Shown: positions 44,642-54,157 of the stretch, one piece after another
Layout of the letters: every line of letters begins with the position of its first letter
Numbering within the stretch: position 1 is the stretch's first letter
Program-made: the position numbers and the translations under genes
Notes under the pieces: model-generated
Told to the model about the DNA's origin: nothing
Database searches by the model: none
The model's input: only the letters and a program-made list of their open reading frames with translations
Assembly (NCBI RefSeq): GCF_001865575.2
Contig: NZ_CP017562.2
Location: forward strand, 310,001-374,000
DNA: 64,000 nt
Direction of reading: 5' to 3'
DNA from: Paraburkholderia sprentiae WSM5005
GTDB lineage: Bacteria; Pseudomonadota; Gammaproteobacteria; Burkholderiales; Burkholderiaceae

Positions 44642-45973
44642 TTGACATCAGTTCTGACCACTGCGCTCGACCCGCTGCAATCGGCGGTCTCGAAGGTGAA
44701 GCGCAACGTGTTGCCGCTTTTCCTGATCATGTTCATCGCGAACTATATCGACCGTGTGAACATCGGCTTCGTCAACGCGCACCTGAAGACCGATCTTGGC
44801 ATCGGCGCGGCCGCGTACGGGCTCGGCAGCGGTCTGTTCTTCATCGGCTATGCGCTGTTCGAAGTGCCGTCGAACGTGCTGATGCAGAAGTTCGGCGCGC
44901 GTGCGTGGCTCACGCGCATCATGGGCACGTGGGGGCTGGTGGCGGCCTCGATGGCGTTCGTCTGGAACGACACGTCGTTTTACGTGCTGCGGTTCCTGCT
45001 CGGCGTCGCCGAGGCAGGCTTCTTTCCCGGCGTCGTCTATTACTTCACGCAGTGGCTGCCGCAAAAAGAACGCGGCAAGGCGGTGGCGATCTTTCTGTCG
45101 GGCTCGGCGATCGCGTCGGTGCTGTCCGGTCCGATCACCGGCTCCCTGCTGTCGATTCGCGGCCTTGGCCTGCAAGGCTGGCAGTGGATGTTTCTCATCG
45201 AAGGTGCATTCTCGATCGTGCTGTGCGTCGTCAGCTGGCTGATGCTGAAGTCGCATATCCGCGACGCGCACTGGCTCACCGCCGAAGAGCAGCGCGTGCT
45301 CGAACAGTCGATCGCGGCCGAACAGGCCGAGCGCGAAGCGAAGGGCGGCGCCCGCCCGACGACGATGAAGCTGCTGAAGGACCCGCAGATCGCACTGTTC
45401 TGCTTCCTGTACTTTGCGATCCAACTGACGATCTACGCGGCCACTTTCTGGCTGCCGACGATCATCCGCAAGATGGGCGGCCTGTCCGACTTCCAGGTCG
45501 GCATGTTCAACGCGATTCCGTGGCTGATCGCGATCGTCGCGATGTATGGCTTCGCGCTCGTGTCGGCGAAATGGCGCCATCAGCAGGCCTGGCTCGCGGT
45601 CGCACTCGTCATTGCGGCGGCTGGCCTGTTCGCGTCGACGTCGGGCAACCCGGTGTTCTCGTTCGTCGCGATCTGCTTCTCGGCGATCGGCTTCAAGGCG
45701 GCGGCGTCGCTGTTCTGGCCGATCCCGCAGGCCTACCTCGATGCGCGCGTCGCCGCCGCCGTGCTTGCGCTGATCAATTCGCTCGGCAACCTGGGCGGCT
45801 TCTTCGCGCCGGCCACCTTCGGCTATCTGCAGCAGCACACGGGCTCGATCACAGGCGGGCTGTACGGTCTGGGCGTCGCGTCGCTGCTCGCGGCGGCGGC
45901 GGGCTTCCTGACACGCACGAGGCGCGGCAATCGCGGCCCGTTGCCCGATTCGTTGCACGGCAGCGCGCATTGA
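44642..45973 (+). CDS. gudP: MFS glucarate/galactarate transporter (GudP-like)
   Basis: A 443-residue ACS-family permease with 12 helices; the typical start is NVLPLFLIMFIANYIDRVNIGFVNAHL and the signature region is MQKFGARAWLTRIMGTWGLVAA. The neighbouring gudD makes the substrate glucarate/galactarate. The start is uncertain: I favour TTG 44642, seven bases after GGGGAG, over ATG 44591 which has no ribosome site. Confidence 0.87.
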   Translation: MTSVLTTALDPLQSAVSKVKRNVLPLFLIMFIANYIDRVNIGFVNAHLKTDLGIGAAAYGLGSGLFFIGYALFEVPSNVLMQKFGARAWLTRIMGTWGLVAASMAFVWNDTSFYVLRFLLGVAEAGFFPGVVYYFTQWLPQKERGKAVAIFLSGSAIASVLSGPITGSLLSIRGLGLQGWQWMFLIEGAFSIVLCVVSWLMLKSHIRDAHWLTAEEQRVLEQSIAAEQAEREAKGGARPTTMKLLKDPQIALFCFLYFAIQLTIYAATFWLPTIIRKMGGLSDFQVGMFNAIPWLIAIVAMYGFALVSAKWRHQQAWLAVALVIAAAGLFASTSGNPVFSFVAICFSAIGFKAAASLFWPIPQAYLDARVAAAVLALINSLGNLGGFFAPATFGYLQQHTGSITGGLYGLGVASLLAAAAGFLTRTRRGNRGPLPDSLHGSAH

Positions 45974-46102
45974 CTACACTGACGGCTCGCATGCGGCCGT
46001 CAATCTTTTTGGATTCGAGTTTTCGTCCGGGCCGGTCGAACGCGCACGCAGCGCGCGGCGGCTTGCGCCGGCCGGCTTTCTTCATCACACAGGTGCTTTT
46101 CC

Positions 46103-47452
46103 ATGTCCACCAAACCTACCGAACCGAACGCTACGCCGGTCGTGACCGAATTGCGCGTCGTGCCCGTCGCCGGCCGCGACAGCATGCTGATGAATCTGAG
46201 CGGCGCGCATGGCCCGTTCTTCACGCGCAACATCGTGATCCTGCGCGACAGCGCGGGCCATACCGGCGTCGGCGAAGTGCCGGGCGGCGAGAACATCCGC
46301 AACACGATCGACGACGCGCGGCCGTTCGTGGTCGGTCAGTCGGTCGGCAATCTGCAGGCGATCCTGAACAAGGTGCGCACGCAGTTCGCTGATCGCGACG
46401 CTGGGGGGCGCGGCCTGCAGACCTTCGACCTGCGCACGACGATTCACGCGGTGACCGCGCTCGAAGCCGCGCTGCTCGACCTGCTCGGCCAGCATCTCGG
46501 CGTGCCGGTCGCGGCACTGCTCGGCGAAGGCCAGCAGCGCGACGAAGTGGAAATGCTCGGCTACCTGTTCTATATCGGCGATCGCAACAAGACCGATCTG
46601 CCGTATGCGAACAACGCCGGCGCGGGGGACGACTGGGAGCGCGTGCGTACCGAAGTCGCGTTGACGCCGGAAGCGGTCGTGCGGCTCGCGGAAGCGGCGC
46701 AGGCGCGCTACGGTTTCAACGACTTCAAGCTGAAAGGCGGTGTGCTCGCCGGCGACGTGGAAATCGAGGCCGTGACGGCACTGGCCGAGCGCTTCCCGGA
46801 AGCGCGCGTGACGCTCGACCCCAACGGCGCGTGGTCGCTCGCCGAAGCGGTACGCCTGTGCCGTGATAAGCACGACGTGCTCGCTTATGCGGAAGATCCG
46901 TGTGGCGCGGAGAACGGCTACTCCGGCCGCGAAGTGATGGCCGAGTTCCGCCGCGCGACCGGCCTGCCGACGGCGACCAACATGATCGCGACCGACTGGC
47001 GTCAGATGGGCCACGCAATCCAACTGCAATCCGTCGACATTCCGCTCGCCGACCCGCATTTCTGGACGATGCAGGGCTCGGTGCGCGTCGCGCAGATGTG
47101 CAACGACTGGGGTCTCACGTGGGGTTCCCATTCGAACAACCACTTCGACATTTCCCTCGCGATGTTCACGCACGTCGCGGCCGCGGCGCCGGGCAAGATC
47201 ACCGCGATCGACACGCACTGGATCTGGCAGGACGGTCAATTCCTGACGCAAGATCCGCTGCAGATCGTCGGCGGCAAGGTCAAGGTGCCGCAGAAGCCGG
47301 GCCTTGGCGTCGAACTCGATATGGACGCGCTCGAGAACGCGCACGCGCTGTATCAGCAGCACGGCCTTGGCGCGCGCGATGACGGCGTGGCGATGCAATA
47401 TCTGATTCCGAACTGGAAGTTCGACAACAAGCGTCCGTGCCTCGTGCGTTAA
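46103..47452 (+). CDS. gudD: Glucarate dehydratase
   Basis: A 449-residue enolase-superfamily dehydratase. The sequence follows E. coli GudD closely: [55 protein letters not shown] (the KxK base), LDPNGAWSL and [20 protein letters not shown] (the His base). It dehydrates D-glucarate (and L-idarate) to 5-keto-4-deoxyglucarate. It lies 129 bases behind gudP in the same orientation and is followed by a strong terminator. No gudD-downstream aldolase is in the window. Confidence 0.97.
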   Translation: MSTKPTEPNATPVVTELRVVPVAGRDSMLMNLSGAHGPFFTRNIVILRDSAGHTGVGEVPGGENIRNTIDDARPFVVGQSVGNLQAILNKVRTQFADRDAGGRGLQTFDLRTTIHAVTALEAALLDLLGQHLGVPVAALLGEGQQRDEVEMLGYLFYIGDRNKTDLPYANNAGAGDDWERVRTEVALTPEAVVRLAEAAQARYGFNDFKLKGGVLAGDVEIEAVTALAERFPEARVTLDPNGAWSLAEAVRLCRDKHDVLAYAEDPCGAENGYSGREVMAEFRRATGLPTATNMIATDWRQMGHAIQLQSVDIPLADPHFWTMQGSVRVAQMCNDWGLTWGSHSNNHFDISLAMFTHVAAAAPGKITAIDTHWIWQDGQFLTQDPLQIVGGKVKVPQKPGLGVELDMDALENAHALYQQHGLGARDDGVAMQYLIPNWKFDNKRPCLVR

Positions 47453-47471
47453 AAGACGCTTCGACCTGAAT

Positions 47472-47517
47472 AAAAGCCTGACGGGCTGCACGAGCAGTGC
47501 AGCCCGTCAGGCTTTTT
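47472..47517 (+). terminator. Rho-independent terminator after gudD
   Basis: AAAAGCCTGACGGGCTGCAC (47472-47491), loop GAGCA, GTGCAGCCCGTCAGGCTTTTTT. A perfect 20-bp stem with U run. Confidence 0.92.
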
Positions 47518-47535
47518 TGTTTTTAATTTCTTCAT

Positions 47536-47608
47536 CATCAGACGTCCGCGCATTGTCCTAAGCCATTGTTTTTATTGATTCGACGTAAACCCTAGTCGTC
47601 TGATGACG
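47536..47608. promoter_or_regulatory. Putative GntR operator pair before the GH3 gene
   Basis: CATCAGACGTC (47536-47546) and, 50 bases on, CGTCTGATG (47597-47605, the reverse complement of CATCAGACG) inside the dyad GTCGTCTGATGACG. Both stand in the 240-base region between gudD and the GH3 gene. These equal the element before gudP. Confidence 0.45.
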
Positions 47609-47759
47609 AATTAAACATTACGATGTCTTCGGTGAAAGCAGAGCAGGGCGGGAGCATCAGCAGACGGAACGCTGACAACCAAATGAGATAGCAGTCCTTC
47701 ACAGTAGAACGGCCAACGCGCATCGCGCATTGTGCGTATAACAAAATCAAGGAGAGACC

Positions 47760-50189
47760 ATGTCTGAGAGATTCATTCAGAGGAGAACGGCCGCCGCCGC
47801 AAGTATCGTGTTCATTCTGGCGGCGTGCGGAGGAAGCAATAGTCCCAACACGCCGGCAGCGGCTCCAAACCCGGCTTCAAATCCACCCTCGACGCAGACA
47901 TCCGCTATGCCATGGATGAATACGTCACTTTCTCCCGAAGCACGCGCTGCACTGCTTGTTCCCGCCATGGCGCTTGCCGACAAGGAAGAGCAATTAACCG
48001 GTTCGAATCCCGGCATCCTGCCCGAGTTGCCGCAGTGTTACGGCGCCCGGCACATTCTTGGGCTGGCGAAGTACGCTATTCCGACGCTGCGAATCACCAA
48101 TGGGCCTGTCGGTATTGGCCAGAACGACTGCGTTTCTCCTTCCGTATCAGGCTTCGCCGCTTATACGGATTCCAGTTCCGCCAAGGCGACCGCGCTCCCG
48201 TCAGCCATCGCCATGGCCGCTTCGTTCGATCCTTCCGTCGCGACCCAGTTTGGCAACGTGGTTGGCGTCGAGGGAGGAAATCTGGCTCTGCACGTGTTCG
48301 AAGCGCCGGGTATGAACCTGGCAAGATTGCCCGTGGGGGGACGCAATTTCGAGTACATGGGCGAGGACCCCTATCTCACCGGGACGATGGGTGTCGCGGA
48401 AATCCAGGCCGTGCAAGCCCACGGCATGATCGCGATGGCGAAGCACCTGGTGGCGAATGAACAGGAAACGAACCGCATGACGATTCAGGAGAGCGTGGAC
48501 GATCAAACGTTGCACGAACTCTACCTGCTGCCGTTCGAGATGGCGGTGAAAGCAGGAAACGTCGGCGCCGTTATGTGTTCGTACAACTCGGTGAACGGTT
48601 TTTCGATGTGCGAGCAAAAGCACATCCTCTCCGATGTCCTGCGCGGACAATGGGGCTTCAAAGGCTATGTGCAGTCGGACTTCTTTGCCGCGCATAGCAC
48701 CGCGCCAACCATGCTGGCAGGTATGGATAACGAGATGCCGCTGCCGCAAAACTGGTCGCCCGCGAACCTGAATGCGGCTTTGGCCTCGGGGCAGATCCAG
48801 ACCTCCGATATCGACAATGCGCTGCTGCGCCGATATACGCAGATGTTCCGCGCGGGTATCTTCGATCGGCCCATTGCCCAGAGCGCTATCAACGCAACGG
48901 CTGACGGCACGGTCGCGAAGCAGATCGGCGAGCAGTCGGCCGTGCTGCTGCAGAACAACGGGACGTTGCCGCTGAACAAGACGGTTCGAAACGTGCTCGT
49001 GGTCGGCAAAACGACGCAGGTCTATGCTCAGCAAGCGGTGGCTGGCGGCAGCTCGGTCGGTCACCCGATGGGTTCGGGAGGCGGCAGCTCCGACGTCGTC
49101 GCCTTGTACACCGTTACACCGGTGCAGGGCATCAAGGACACGCTTGCCAACCTCGGCAATACCGGCGTTCAGGTTCATCTGGCGCTCGTCGACGACAACA
49201 ATTCGACCGGCACGATCGACGGCGCGGCCGCCACCCTCGCCGACGTCAAGACGGCAGCCACCGGTGCCGACGCCGTCATCTTCATGGCTGGCTCCATGTC
49301 GGAGGAAGGGGCCGATCAGGCGAGCTTCACGGACTCGACGGGCCTCACGCTCGACACCGGCAAATACCTCAATACGCTCGACTGGTATGCGCCGAAGTCG
49401 AGTTCGATTACCACTTCGAGTTCCGCCAAAAACAGCAACACGCTCGCGTTGCTCCAGACCATCGTCGCGGCAAACAGCAACACCGTGCTCGTTCTGAAGG
49501 ACAGTGCCGCCGAAGCGCTCGATCCCTCGATCCTCACCGGAGGGACATCCGCGGCGAGCGCGATTCTCGAGACCTGGTTCCCTGGCGAGGAAGATGGGCA
49601 CATCGTCGCGGATCTGCTGTGGGGCGTGGCGAATCCGTCCGGCAAACTGCCGGTGACGTTCCCGCAGATCGGCCAGGGTTTTATGGATTCGATCACGCCT
49701 TTCCAATACCCTGGCGTGTCGATCAACGGAAGCCCGACGGTGACCTATTCGGAAGGGCTGAATGTCGGTTATCGCTGGTATGACGCGATGAATAAGAGCC
49801 CGGCATTCCCGTTTGGCTTTGGTCTTTCCTACACGACCTTCACGATTAGCAACCCGACCGTCAGTACCGGAGCGAACGGCACATACACGGTTACCGCGGT
49901 CGTGAAGAACACGGGTTCCGTGGCGGGCGCCGAAGTTCCACAGGTGTACATCGCGCTGCCGTCCGCGGCGGCAGAGCCGCCCAGGCGTCTGGTGGGGTTC
50001 CAGAAGGTGAGCCTGAACGCCGGGGCAACGCAGACGGTGTCGATCACGATCGATCCAGCCGCGCCGAATCATCCGCTCAGCACCTGGAATAAAGATTCGC
50101 AGCAGTGGACGATCCCGACCGGCTCCTACGCTGTGTATGTCGGAAACTCATCACGCAGCCTGACTCTTGCGGGAACCATCACCCAATAG
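47760..50189 (+). CDS. Glycoside hydrolase family 3 beta-glucosidase lipoprotein
   Basis: An 809-residue GH3 enzyme with a lipoprotein signal (IVFILAACGG, lipobox C23), so it is anchored in the envelope. The GH3 N-terminal domain has LRITNGPVGIGQNDCVSP, HGMIAMAKHLVANEQETNR and the nucleophile in GYVQSDFFAAHS (D307). The C-terminal domain holds the acid/base region around GADAVIFMAGSMSEEGAD. A fibronectin III-like domain ends the chain (SLNAGATQTVSITIDP). It hydrolyses beta-linked oligosaccharides to glucose. Its base and codon use are slightly less GC3-biased than the neighbours, a possible sign of transfer. A PpiC gene follows. Confidence 0.9.
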   Translation: MSERFIQRRTAAAASIVFILAACGGSNSPNTPAAAPNPASNPPSTQTSAMPWMNTSLSPEARAALLVPAMALADKEEQLTGSNPGILPELPQCYGARHILGLAKYAIPTLRITNGPVGIGQNDCVSPSVSGFAAYTDSSSAKATALPSAIAMAASFDPSVATQFGNVVGVEGGNLALHVFEAPGMNLARLPVGGRNFEYMGEDPYLTGTMGVAEIQAVQAHGMIAMAKHLVANEQETNRMTIQESVDDQTLHELYLLPFEMAVKAGNVGAVMCSYNSVNGFSMCEQKHILSDVLRGQWGFKGYVQSDFFAAHSTAPTMLAGMDNEMPLPQNWSPANLNAALASGQIQTSDIDNALLRRYTQMFRAGIFDRPIAQSAINATADGTVAKQIGEQSAVLLQNNGTLPLNKTVRNVLVVGKTTQVYAQQAVAGGSSVGHPMGSGGGSSDVVALYTVTPVQGIKDTLANLGNTGVQVHLALVDDNNSTGTIDGAAATLADVKTAATGADAVIFMAGSMSEEGADQASFTDSTGLTLDTGKYLNTLDWYAPKSSSITTSSSAKNSNTLALLQTIVAANSNTVLVLKDSAAEALDPSILTGGTSAASAILETWFPGEEDGHIVADLLWGVANPSGKLPVTFPQIGQGFMDSITPFQYPGVSINGSPTVTYSEGLNVGYRWYDAMNKSPAFPFGFGLSYTTFTISNPTVSTGANGTYTVTAVVKNTGSVAGAEVPQVYIALPSAAAEPPRRLVGFQKVSLNAGATQTVSITIDPAAPNHPLSTWNKDSQQWTIPTGSYAVYVGNSSRSLTLAGTITQ

Positions 50190-50306
50190 AGTCGCGTAGG
50201 GCACCAGTGTCTGATCAGGTCCGATTCCTGATTAGACCTGGCGCTGCACACAGACCTTTGGCGACCGTTCGCCAAGGTGCTCGAACCAACGTAATCGGTC
50301 GGCTCA

Positions 50307-51125
50307 ATGACAGTACTATCACGACGAATGTCGGCACTTGTGCTCGGTGCAACGCTCTGCCTGGCGACGAGCGCAGCAGAGAAGCCTTTTGTCACGGTAA
50401 ACGGCAAACCGGTCTCTCAGGCGGACGCCGACTTGTATATCGGACAGGCGCACGCGCAAGGCTTTTCCGATTCGCCTCAATTGACGGACCATGTCCGGGA
50501 TGAACTGATTCGCCGCGAAGTTCTCTTCCAGCAAGCGCAGAAAGTCGGCTTCGACCGGAACCCGGCAGTCGCGGCACGTGCCGAGGCCGCTCGGCAAAAG
50601 ATTCTCGTGCAGGCGCAAGCGACGTGGGAGATCGAAATCGTTCGAGCGTACATGCAGGATTTTCTAAAGAAGAATCCTGTCAGTGACGCTCAATTGAAGG
50701 CGATGTACAACGACATGAAAGCGAAAGGCGGAAGCACGGAATATAAAGTCCGCCATATCCTCGTCAAAGACGAGAGCCAGGCGAAAGACCTCATTGCGAA
50801 GCTCAACCAAGGCGCGTCGTTCGGCGACCTCGCAAAGGAATCGATCGATTCGGACACCAGATACAACGGCGGAGAGCTGGGCTGGATAACTTCGAGCAAG
50901 GTGGTCAAACCGTTCGCTGACGCAGTTTCGAATCTGCACAAGGGCGAATACACGCACAGCCCCGTCAAGACCGGTTACGGCTTTCATGTCATCGAAGTCG
51001 ATGACACTCGCCCGTTGCAGGTGCCGTCCTTCGAAGACATGAAGCCGATGCTGTACCAGCAGGCGCAAGCCGAACTCGTCGACAGAATGGTGAAGAACCT
51101 GCGAGCGAAAGCCACCGTTCAGTAA
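50307..51125 (+). CDS. PpiC-type (parvulin) peptidyl-prolyl cis-trans isomerase
   Basis: A 272-residue periplasmic foldase. The signal peptide is MTVLSRRMSALVLGATLCLATSAA (ATG 50307). A SurA-like helical N domain follows (DHVRDELIRREVLFQQAQKVG), then the parvulin domain from EYKVRHILVKDESQAKDLIA to SPVKTGYGFHVIEVD. It accelerates proline isomerisation in exported proteins. It is 117 bases behind the GH3 lipoprotein, which may be a client. Confidence 0.9.
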   Translation: MTVLSRRMSALVLGATLCLATSAAEKPFVTVNGKPVSQADADLYIGQAHAQGFSDSPQLTDHVRDELIRREVLFQQAQKVGFDRNPAVAARAEAARQKILVQAQATWEIEIVRAYMQDFLKKNPVSDAQLKAMYNDMKAKGGSTEYKVRHILVKDESQAKDLIAKLNQGASFGDLAKESIDSDTRYNGGELGWITSSKVVKPFADAVSNLHKGEYTHSPVKTGYGFHVIEVDDTRPLQVPSFEDMKPMLYQQAQAELVDRMVKNLRAKATVQ

Positions 51126-51145
51126 GCGGCCGAATCACTGAGCGC

Positions 51146-52783
51146 TCAGCTCTTGCGAAACACCACGCGCGAGATCCGCTGCACGAGAAGCGCGGCCGCG
51201 AGCGATGCCACCGCCGTCAGCCACACACCGATATGAATCGACTGTACGAGCGCATCGCGTGCGCTATCGATCAGTGCGAGCGTATCGAGCCCCGACGTCT
51301 TCATGTCCGCGATCAGCTGCGTGCGCGACGCGTCGTCGATCAGGATGCGCAGATCGACGAAACGCGGTCGCCATTGCGATGCGGCGGGCTCGCCGAGCAC
51401 GCTCATCGTGCGTGTGACGACGTTGCGATAGTGATGCTGCACGACGGTCGCGACGATGCTGGTGCCGAGCATGCCGCCGACCATGCGCGTCGATTGCAGG
51501 AGCGCGGTCGTGATGCCGAAACGCTCGCGTCCGGCGATCTCCTGGCCGAACACGTTCAGGTTGTTCAGAATGAAGCCGAGGCCGATGCCGACCGCGCCCA
51601 TCGGCAGCACGATGCGCAGGCGCGGCGTGTCCGGATTCGCGAACGCGAGCGCGATCGACGCGAACATCAGCAGCCCGAAGCCGATCGTCAGAATGCGCGT
51701 CGGCTTCTTCATGTGAATCACGATGCGGGTGTTCAGCAGACTGCCGAGCGCGATGCACGCGGCGATCGGCGTGGCGAGCAGGCCGGCCTGCTGCGGCGAC
51801 AGACCGAAGCCGCCTTGCAGCAGCAACGGCGCAAAAAAGATTAGCGAGAACATCACGAAGCCGGACAGCATGCCGAGCGTGAACAGCGTGACGAGCTGTG
51901 CGTCCTTGAACAGATCGAGTGGAATGATCGGGTGCGTGGCGCGCTTTTCGCACACGAACAGCGCGACCGCGCCGGCGATCACGCACGCGCCGAGCGCGAG
52001 GTTGCCCACCGTGAGGCCATTTTTCGGCACCGCTTCGATAAACGCCTGCAAGCCGCCGAGCACGCCCGCGACGAGCCCCGCGCCGAGCCAGTCGATCTTG
52101 ACCTCGCCGTCATGCGGCCGCCGAAAATTCGGCAGATGCATCCAGATGAAATAGAGCGCCGCCGCGCCGACCGGCAGATTGACGAGAAACGTCGAGCGCC
52201 AGCCGAGGTGCTCGCTCATCCAGCCGCCGAGCGAGGGGCCGGCCGCCGTACCGATGCCGTAGGCCGCGGCCAGCACGACCTGCCAGCGCACGCGGGTGCG
52301 CGGGTCGGGGAACAGATCGGGGATGGACGCGAACGCGGTGCCCACCATCATGCCGCCGCCGACGCCTTGCAGCCCGCGCGCGATCGCGAGAAACAGCATG
52401 CTGTTGGCGAGGCCGCACAATACCGACGCGAGCGTGAACGTGATCACCGCGGCGATCACGAAGCGCTTGCGGCCGAAGTAGTCGCCGAGCCGCCCGAACA
52501 CCGGCACCGTGACGACCGAGGCAAGCAGGTACGCGCTCGCGATCCACGCGAAATATTCGAAGCCGTGCAACTCGGCAACGATCGACGGCAACGCGGTGCT
52601 GACGACGGTCTGGTCGAGCGCGACCAGCATGTTGACCAGCCCGATGCCGAGCATCGCGTAAAGCGCGTGGCGAAACGGCAGGGCGGGGGCGGCGGTGGAA
52701 CTGGCGGGGGCGGTGGAATTCACGGATCGGGCAGAAAGCGGTTCGGGGGTGGACGCTGCACGGCGGATCGCGGTCAGGACCAC
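51146..52783 (-). CDS. DHA2-family MFS multidrug efflux transporter (EmrB/QacA type)
   Basis: A 545-residue, 14-helix drug:H+ antiporter. Motif D1/A: LVALDQTVVSTALPSIVAEL after helix 1 and GRLGDYFGRKRFVIAAV between helices 2 and 3; motif C near AYGIGTAAGPSLGGWMSEHLGW. The start is GTG 52783, with no clear ribosome site, so the true start may be slightly further downstream at the first hydrophobic helix (residues 36-40). No EmrA-like adaptor or TetR regulator is next to it. Confidence 0.88.
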   Translation of the reverse strand: MVLTAIRRAASTPEPLSARSVNSTAPASSTAAPALPFRHALYAMLGIGLVNMLVALDQTVVSTALPSIVAELHGFEYFAWIASAYLLASVVTVPVFGRLGDYFGRKRFVIAAVITFTLASVLCGLANSMLFLAIARGLQGVGGGMMVGTAFASIPDLFPDPRTRVRWQVVLAAAYGIGTAAGPSLGGWMSEHLGWRSTFLVNLPVGAAALYFIWMHLPNFRRPHDGEVKIDWLGAGLVAGVLGGLQAFIEAVPKNGLTVGNLALGACVIAGAVALFVCEKRATHPIIPLDLFKDAQLVTLFTLGMLSGFVMFSLIFFAPLLLQGGFGLSPQQAGLLATPIAACIALGSLLNTRIVIHMKKPTRILTIGFGLLMFASIALAFANPDTPRLRIVLPMGAVGIGLGFILNNLNVFGQEIAGRERFGITTALLQSTRMVGGMLGTSIVATVVQHHYRNVVTRTMSVLGEPAASQWRPRFVDLRILIDDASRTQLIADMKTSGLDTLALIDSARDALVQSIHIGVWLTAVASLAAALLVQRISRVVFRKS

Positions 52784-52922
52784 CGGCGATTTTACGCAGG
52801 TTGTCTGACCTCTCGCGGATTATACGGGTTTCCCCTGGTCGCAACGAGGGGTCGTCGGAAAAACCACACGGCGCCGGGCAACACCGTGCCGTCCCGCGTG
52901 GGCCGCATGGGTTCGCCCGAAC

Positions 52923-54065
52923 GTGGTAAGTTCGCTCGCGGACGATCCGATCGATGTGTTTGAGGAGGACCTCATCCTGCGTCACGCCCTGGCTTGCTTG
53001 CTGAACGCAGTCCGCGAAGCCTTGACGACCGGCGTCGGCGTCAGAGCCGCTCGGGTGGGCGGCGCGCTGCTGGTCTACGCGCACGGCGCGGCCGCCGCCC
53101 CCCGAATCAACACCGGCTTCGTCTCGCTGTACGGCGTGATCGATACGAGTCTCGAAATCACCGACCCCGGTTCGGGCTGGACCCCGCGCATGGACTCCGG
53201 CGCGTATCGCGGTTCGCGCGTCGGGCTGCATGGCGCCGAGCCGCTCGGTGGCGGCAATGCGATCGTATTCACGCTCGAAAACGGCTTCAGCTCGGCCGAC
53301 GGCGCTTTGCAGGTGCCGGGCTCGATCTTCAATCGCCAGGCATGGCTCGGCGCGAGCGGCGCGTGGGGCGAATTGCGCGTCGGCCGTCAGTATTCGCCGA
53401 TCTATATCCCGTTCAAGGGCGATCTCGACGCGTTCGGGGCCGGCACGATCGCCTCGGGGCTCAACAACCTGTCGAAGATCACGCCGTATGCGAACAACGC
53501 GGTCACCTATCTGTCTCCGCGCCTCGCCGGCTTCAGCACGACGCTGATGGTGGCGATGCGCGATGCGTCCGAGGACGACGGCAACGGCATCGACGGTTAC
53601 TACGTGAGCGCGTCGTATCGGCTCGACCGGTTGCATCTGCTGTACGCGCGACAGCAGACGCACGGCTCCGGCGCACTGCGCGCGAACCTCGGCGGCGCGA
53701 ACTACGCGTTCGGCAAGCTGCACGTGTGGCTGTCCTTTTTCAACGGCGATGGCGGCGCGCCGGTCTACCACGGCGCGGGCGGCTCGCTGTCGGCGCAGTA
53801 CCGTTTTTCGACCAACGCGCGCGCCTCGCTCGGCTATGCGCACGTGCGCGACTACACGACGCCCGGCGGCAGCGCGGACCAGTTCAGCGCGGCATTCGAA
53901 TACAGCATGTCGCCTACGCTGCTGCTGTACTTCAGTGCCGCGTATCTCGCGAATCACGACGACTCGAGCTTCACGCTGCGCGGCGTCAACGTGACCGGGC
54001 TGCCGGTCGCCTATCCGGGCGCGCCGGTCGCGGGCGTGCAATTCGGTGTGATCGAGCGGTTCTAG
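52923..54065 (+). CDS. Gram-negative porin (Burkholderia general porin family), unusual N-terminus
   Basis: An outer-membrane beta-barrel porin. The core starts VSLYGVIDTSLEITDPG and runs through GLHGAEPLGGGNAIVFTLENGFS, RQAWLGASGAWGELRVGRQYSP (the constriction loop region follows) to a final Phe (GVIERF), the usual C-terminal insertion signal. The N-terminus is odd: the start gives a ~60-residue preface that contains a signal-like stretch (ARVGGALLVYAHGAAAAP) only later. The true start could be a GTG or TTG near 53018-53031. Convergent with nothing; it stands alone. Confidence 0.83.
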   Translation: MVSSLADDPIDVFEEDLILRHALACLLNAVREALTTGVGVRAARVGGALLVYAHGAAAAPRINTGFVSLYGVIDTSLEITDPGSGWTPRMDSGAYRGSRVGLHGAEPLGGGNAIVFTLENGFSSADGALQVPGSIFNRQAWLGASGAWGELRVGRQYSPIYIPFKGDLDAFGAGTIASGLNNLSKITPYANNAVTYLSPRLAGFSTTLMVAMRDASEDDGNGIDGYYVSASYRLDRLHLLYARQQTHGSGALRANLGGANYAFGKLHVWLSFFNGDGGAPVYHGAGGSLSAQYRFSTNARASLGYAHVRDYTTPGGSADQFSAAFEYSMSPTLLLYFSAAYLANHDDSSFTLRGVNVTGLPVAYPGAPVAGVQFGVIERF

Positions 54066-54157
54066 CGCGCGTCACCGTAGGCCAAGTTTTCAGTCGAGCC
54101 AATCCACATCCGATCATGGCGCTATGCTAGCGGTCTCGTCTACTCAAGGAGCGACCA

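Noticed and set aside
44578..46392. Plus-strand 600-codon frame in another phase over gudP
   Set aside because: Translation is Arg-rich nonsense, while the in-phase frame is a clear MFS transporter.
48201..50072. Long minus-strand open frame inside the GH3 gene
   Set aside because: Antisense to a clear GH3 coding sequence; no start signal and Arg/His-rich translation.
52110..54041. Long minus-strand open frame (about 640 codons) over the porin and efflux genes
   Set aside because: Shadow of the porin and MFS genes; composition is Arg/Ala/Asp-rich without family resemblance.
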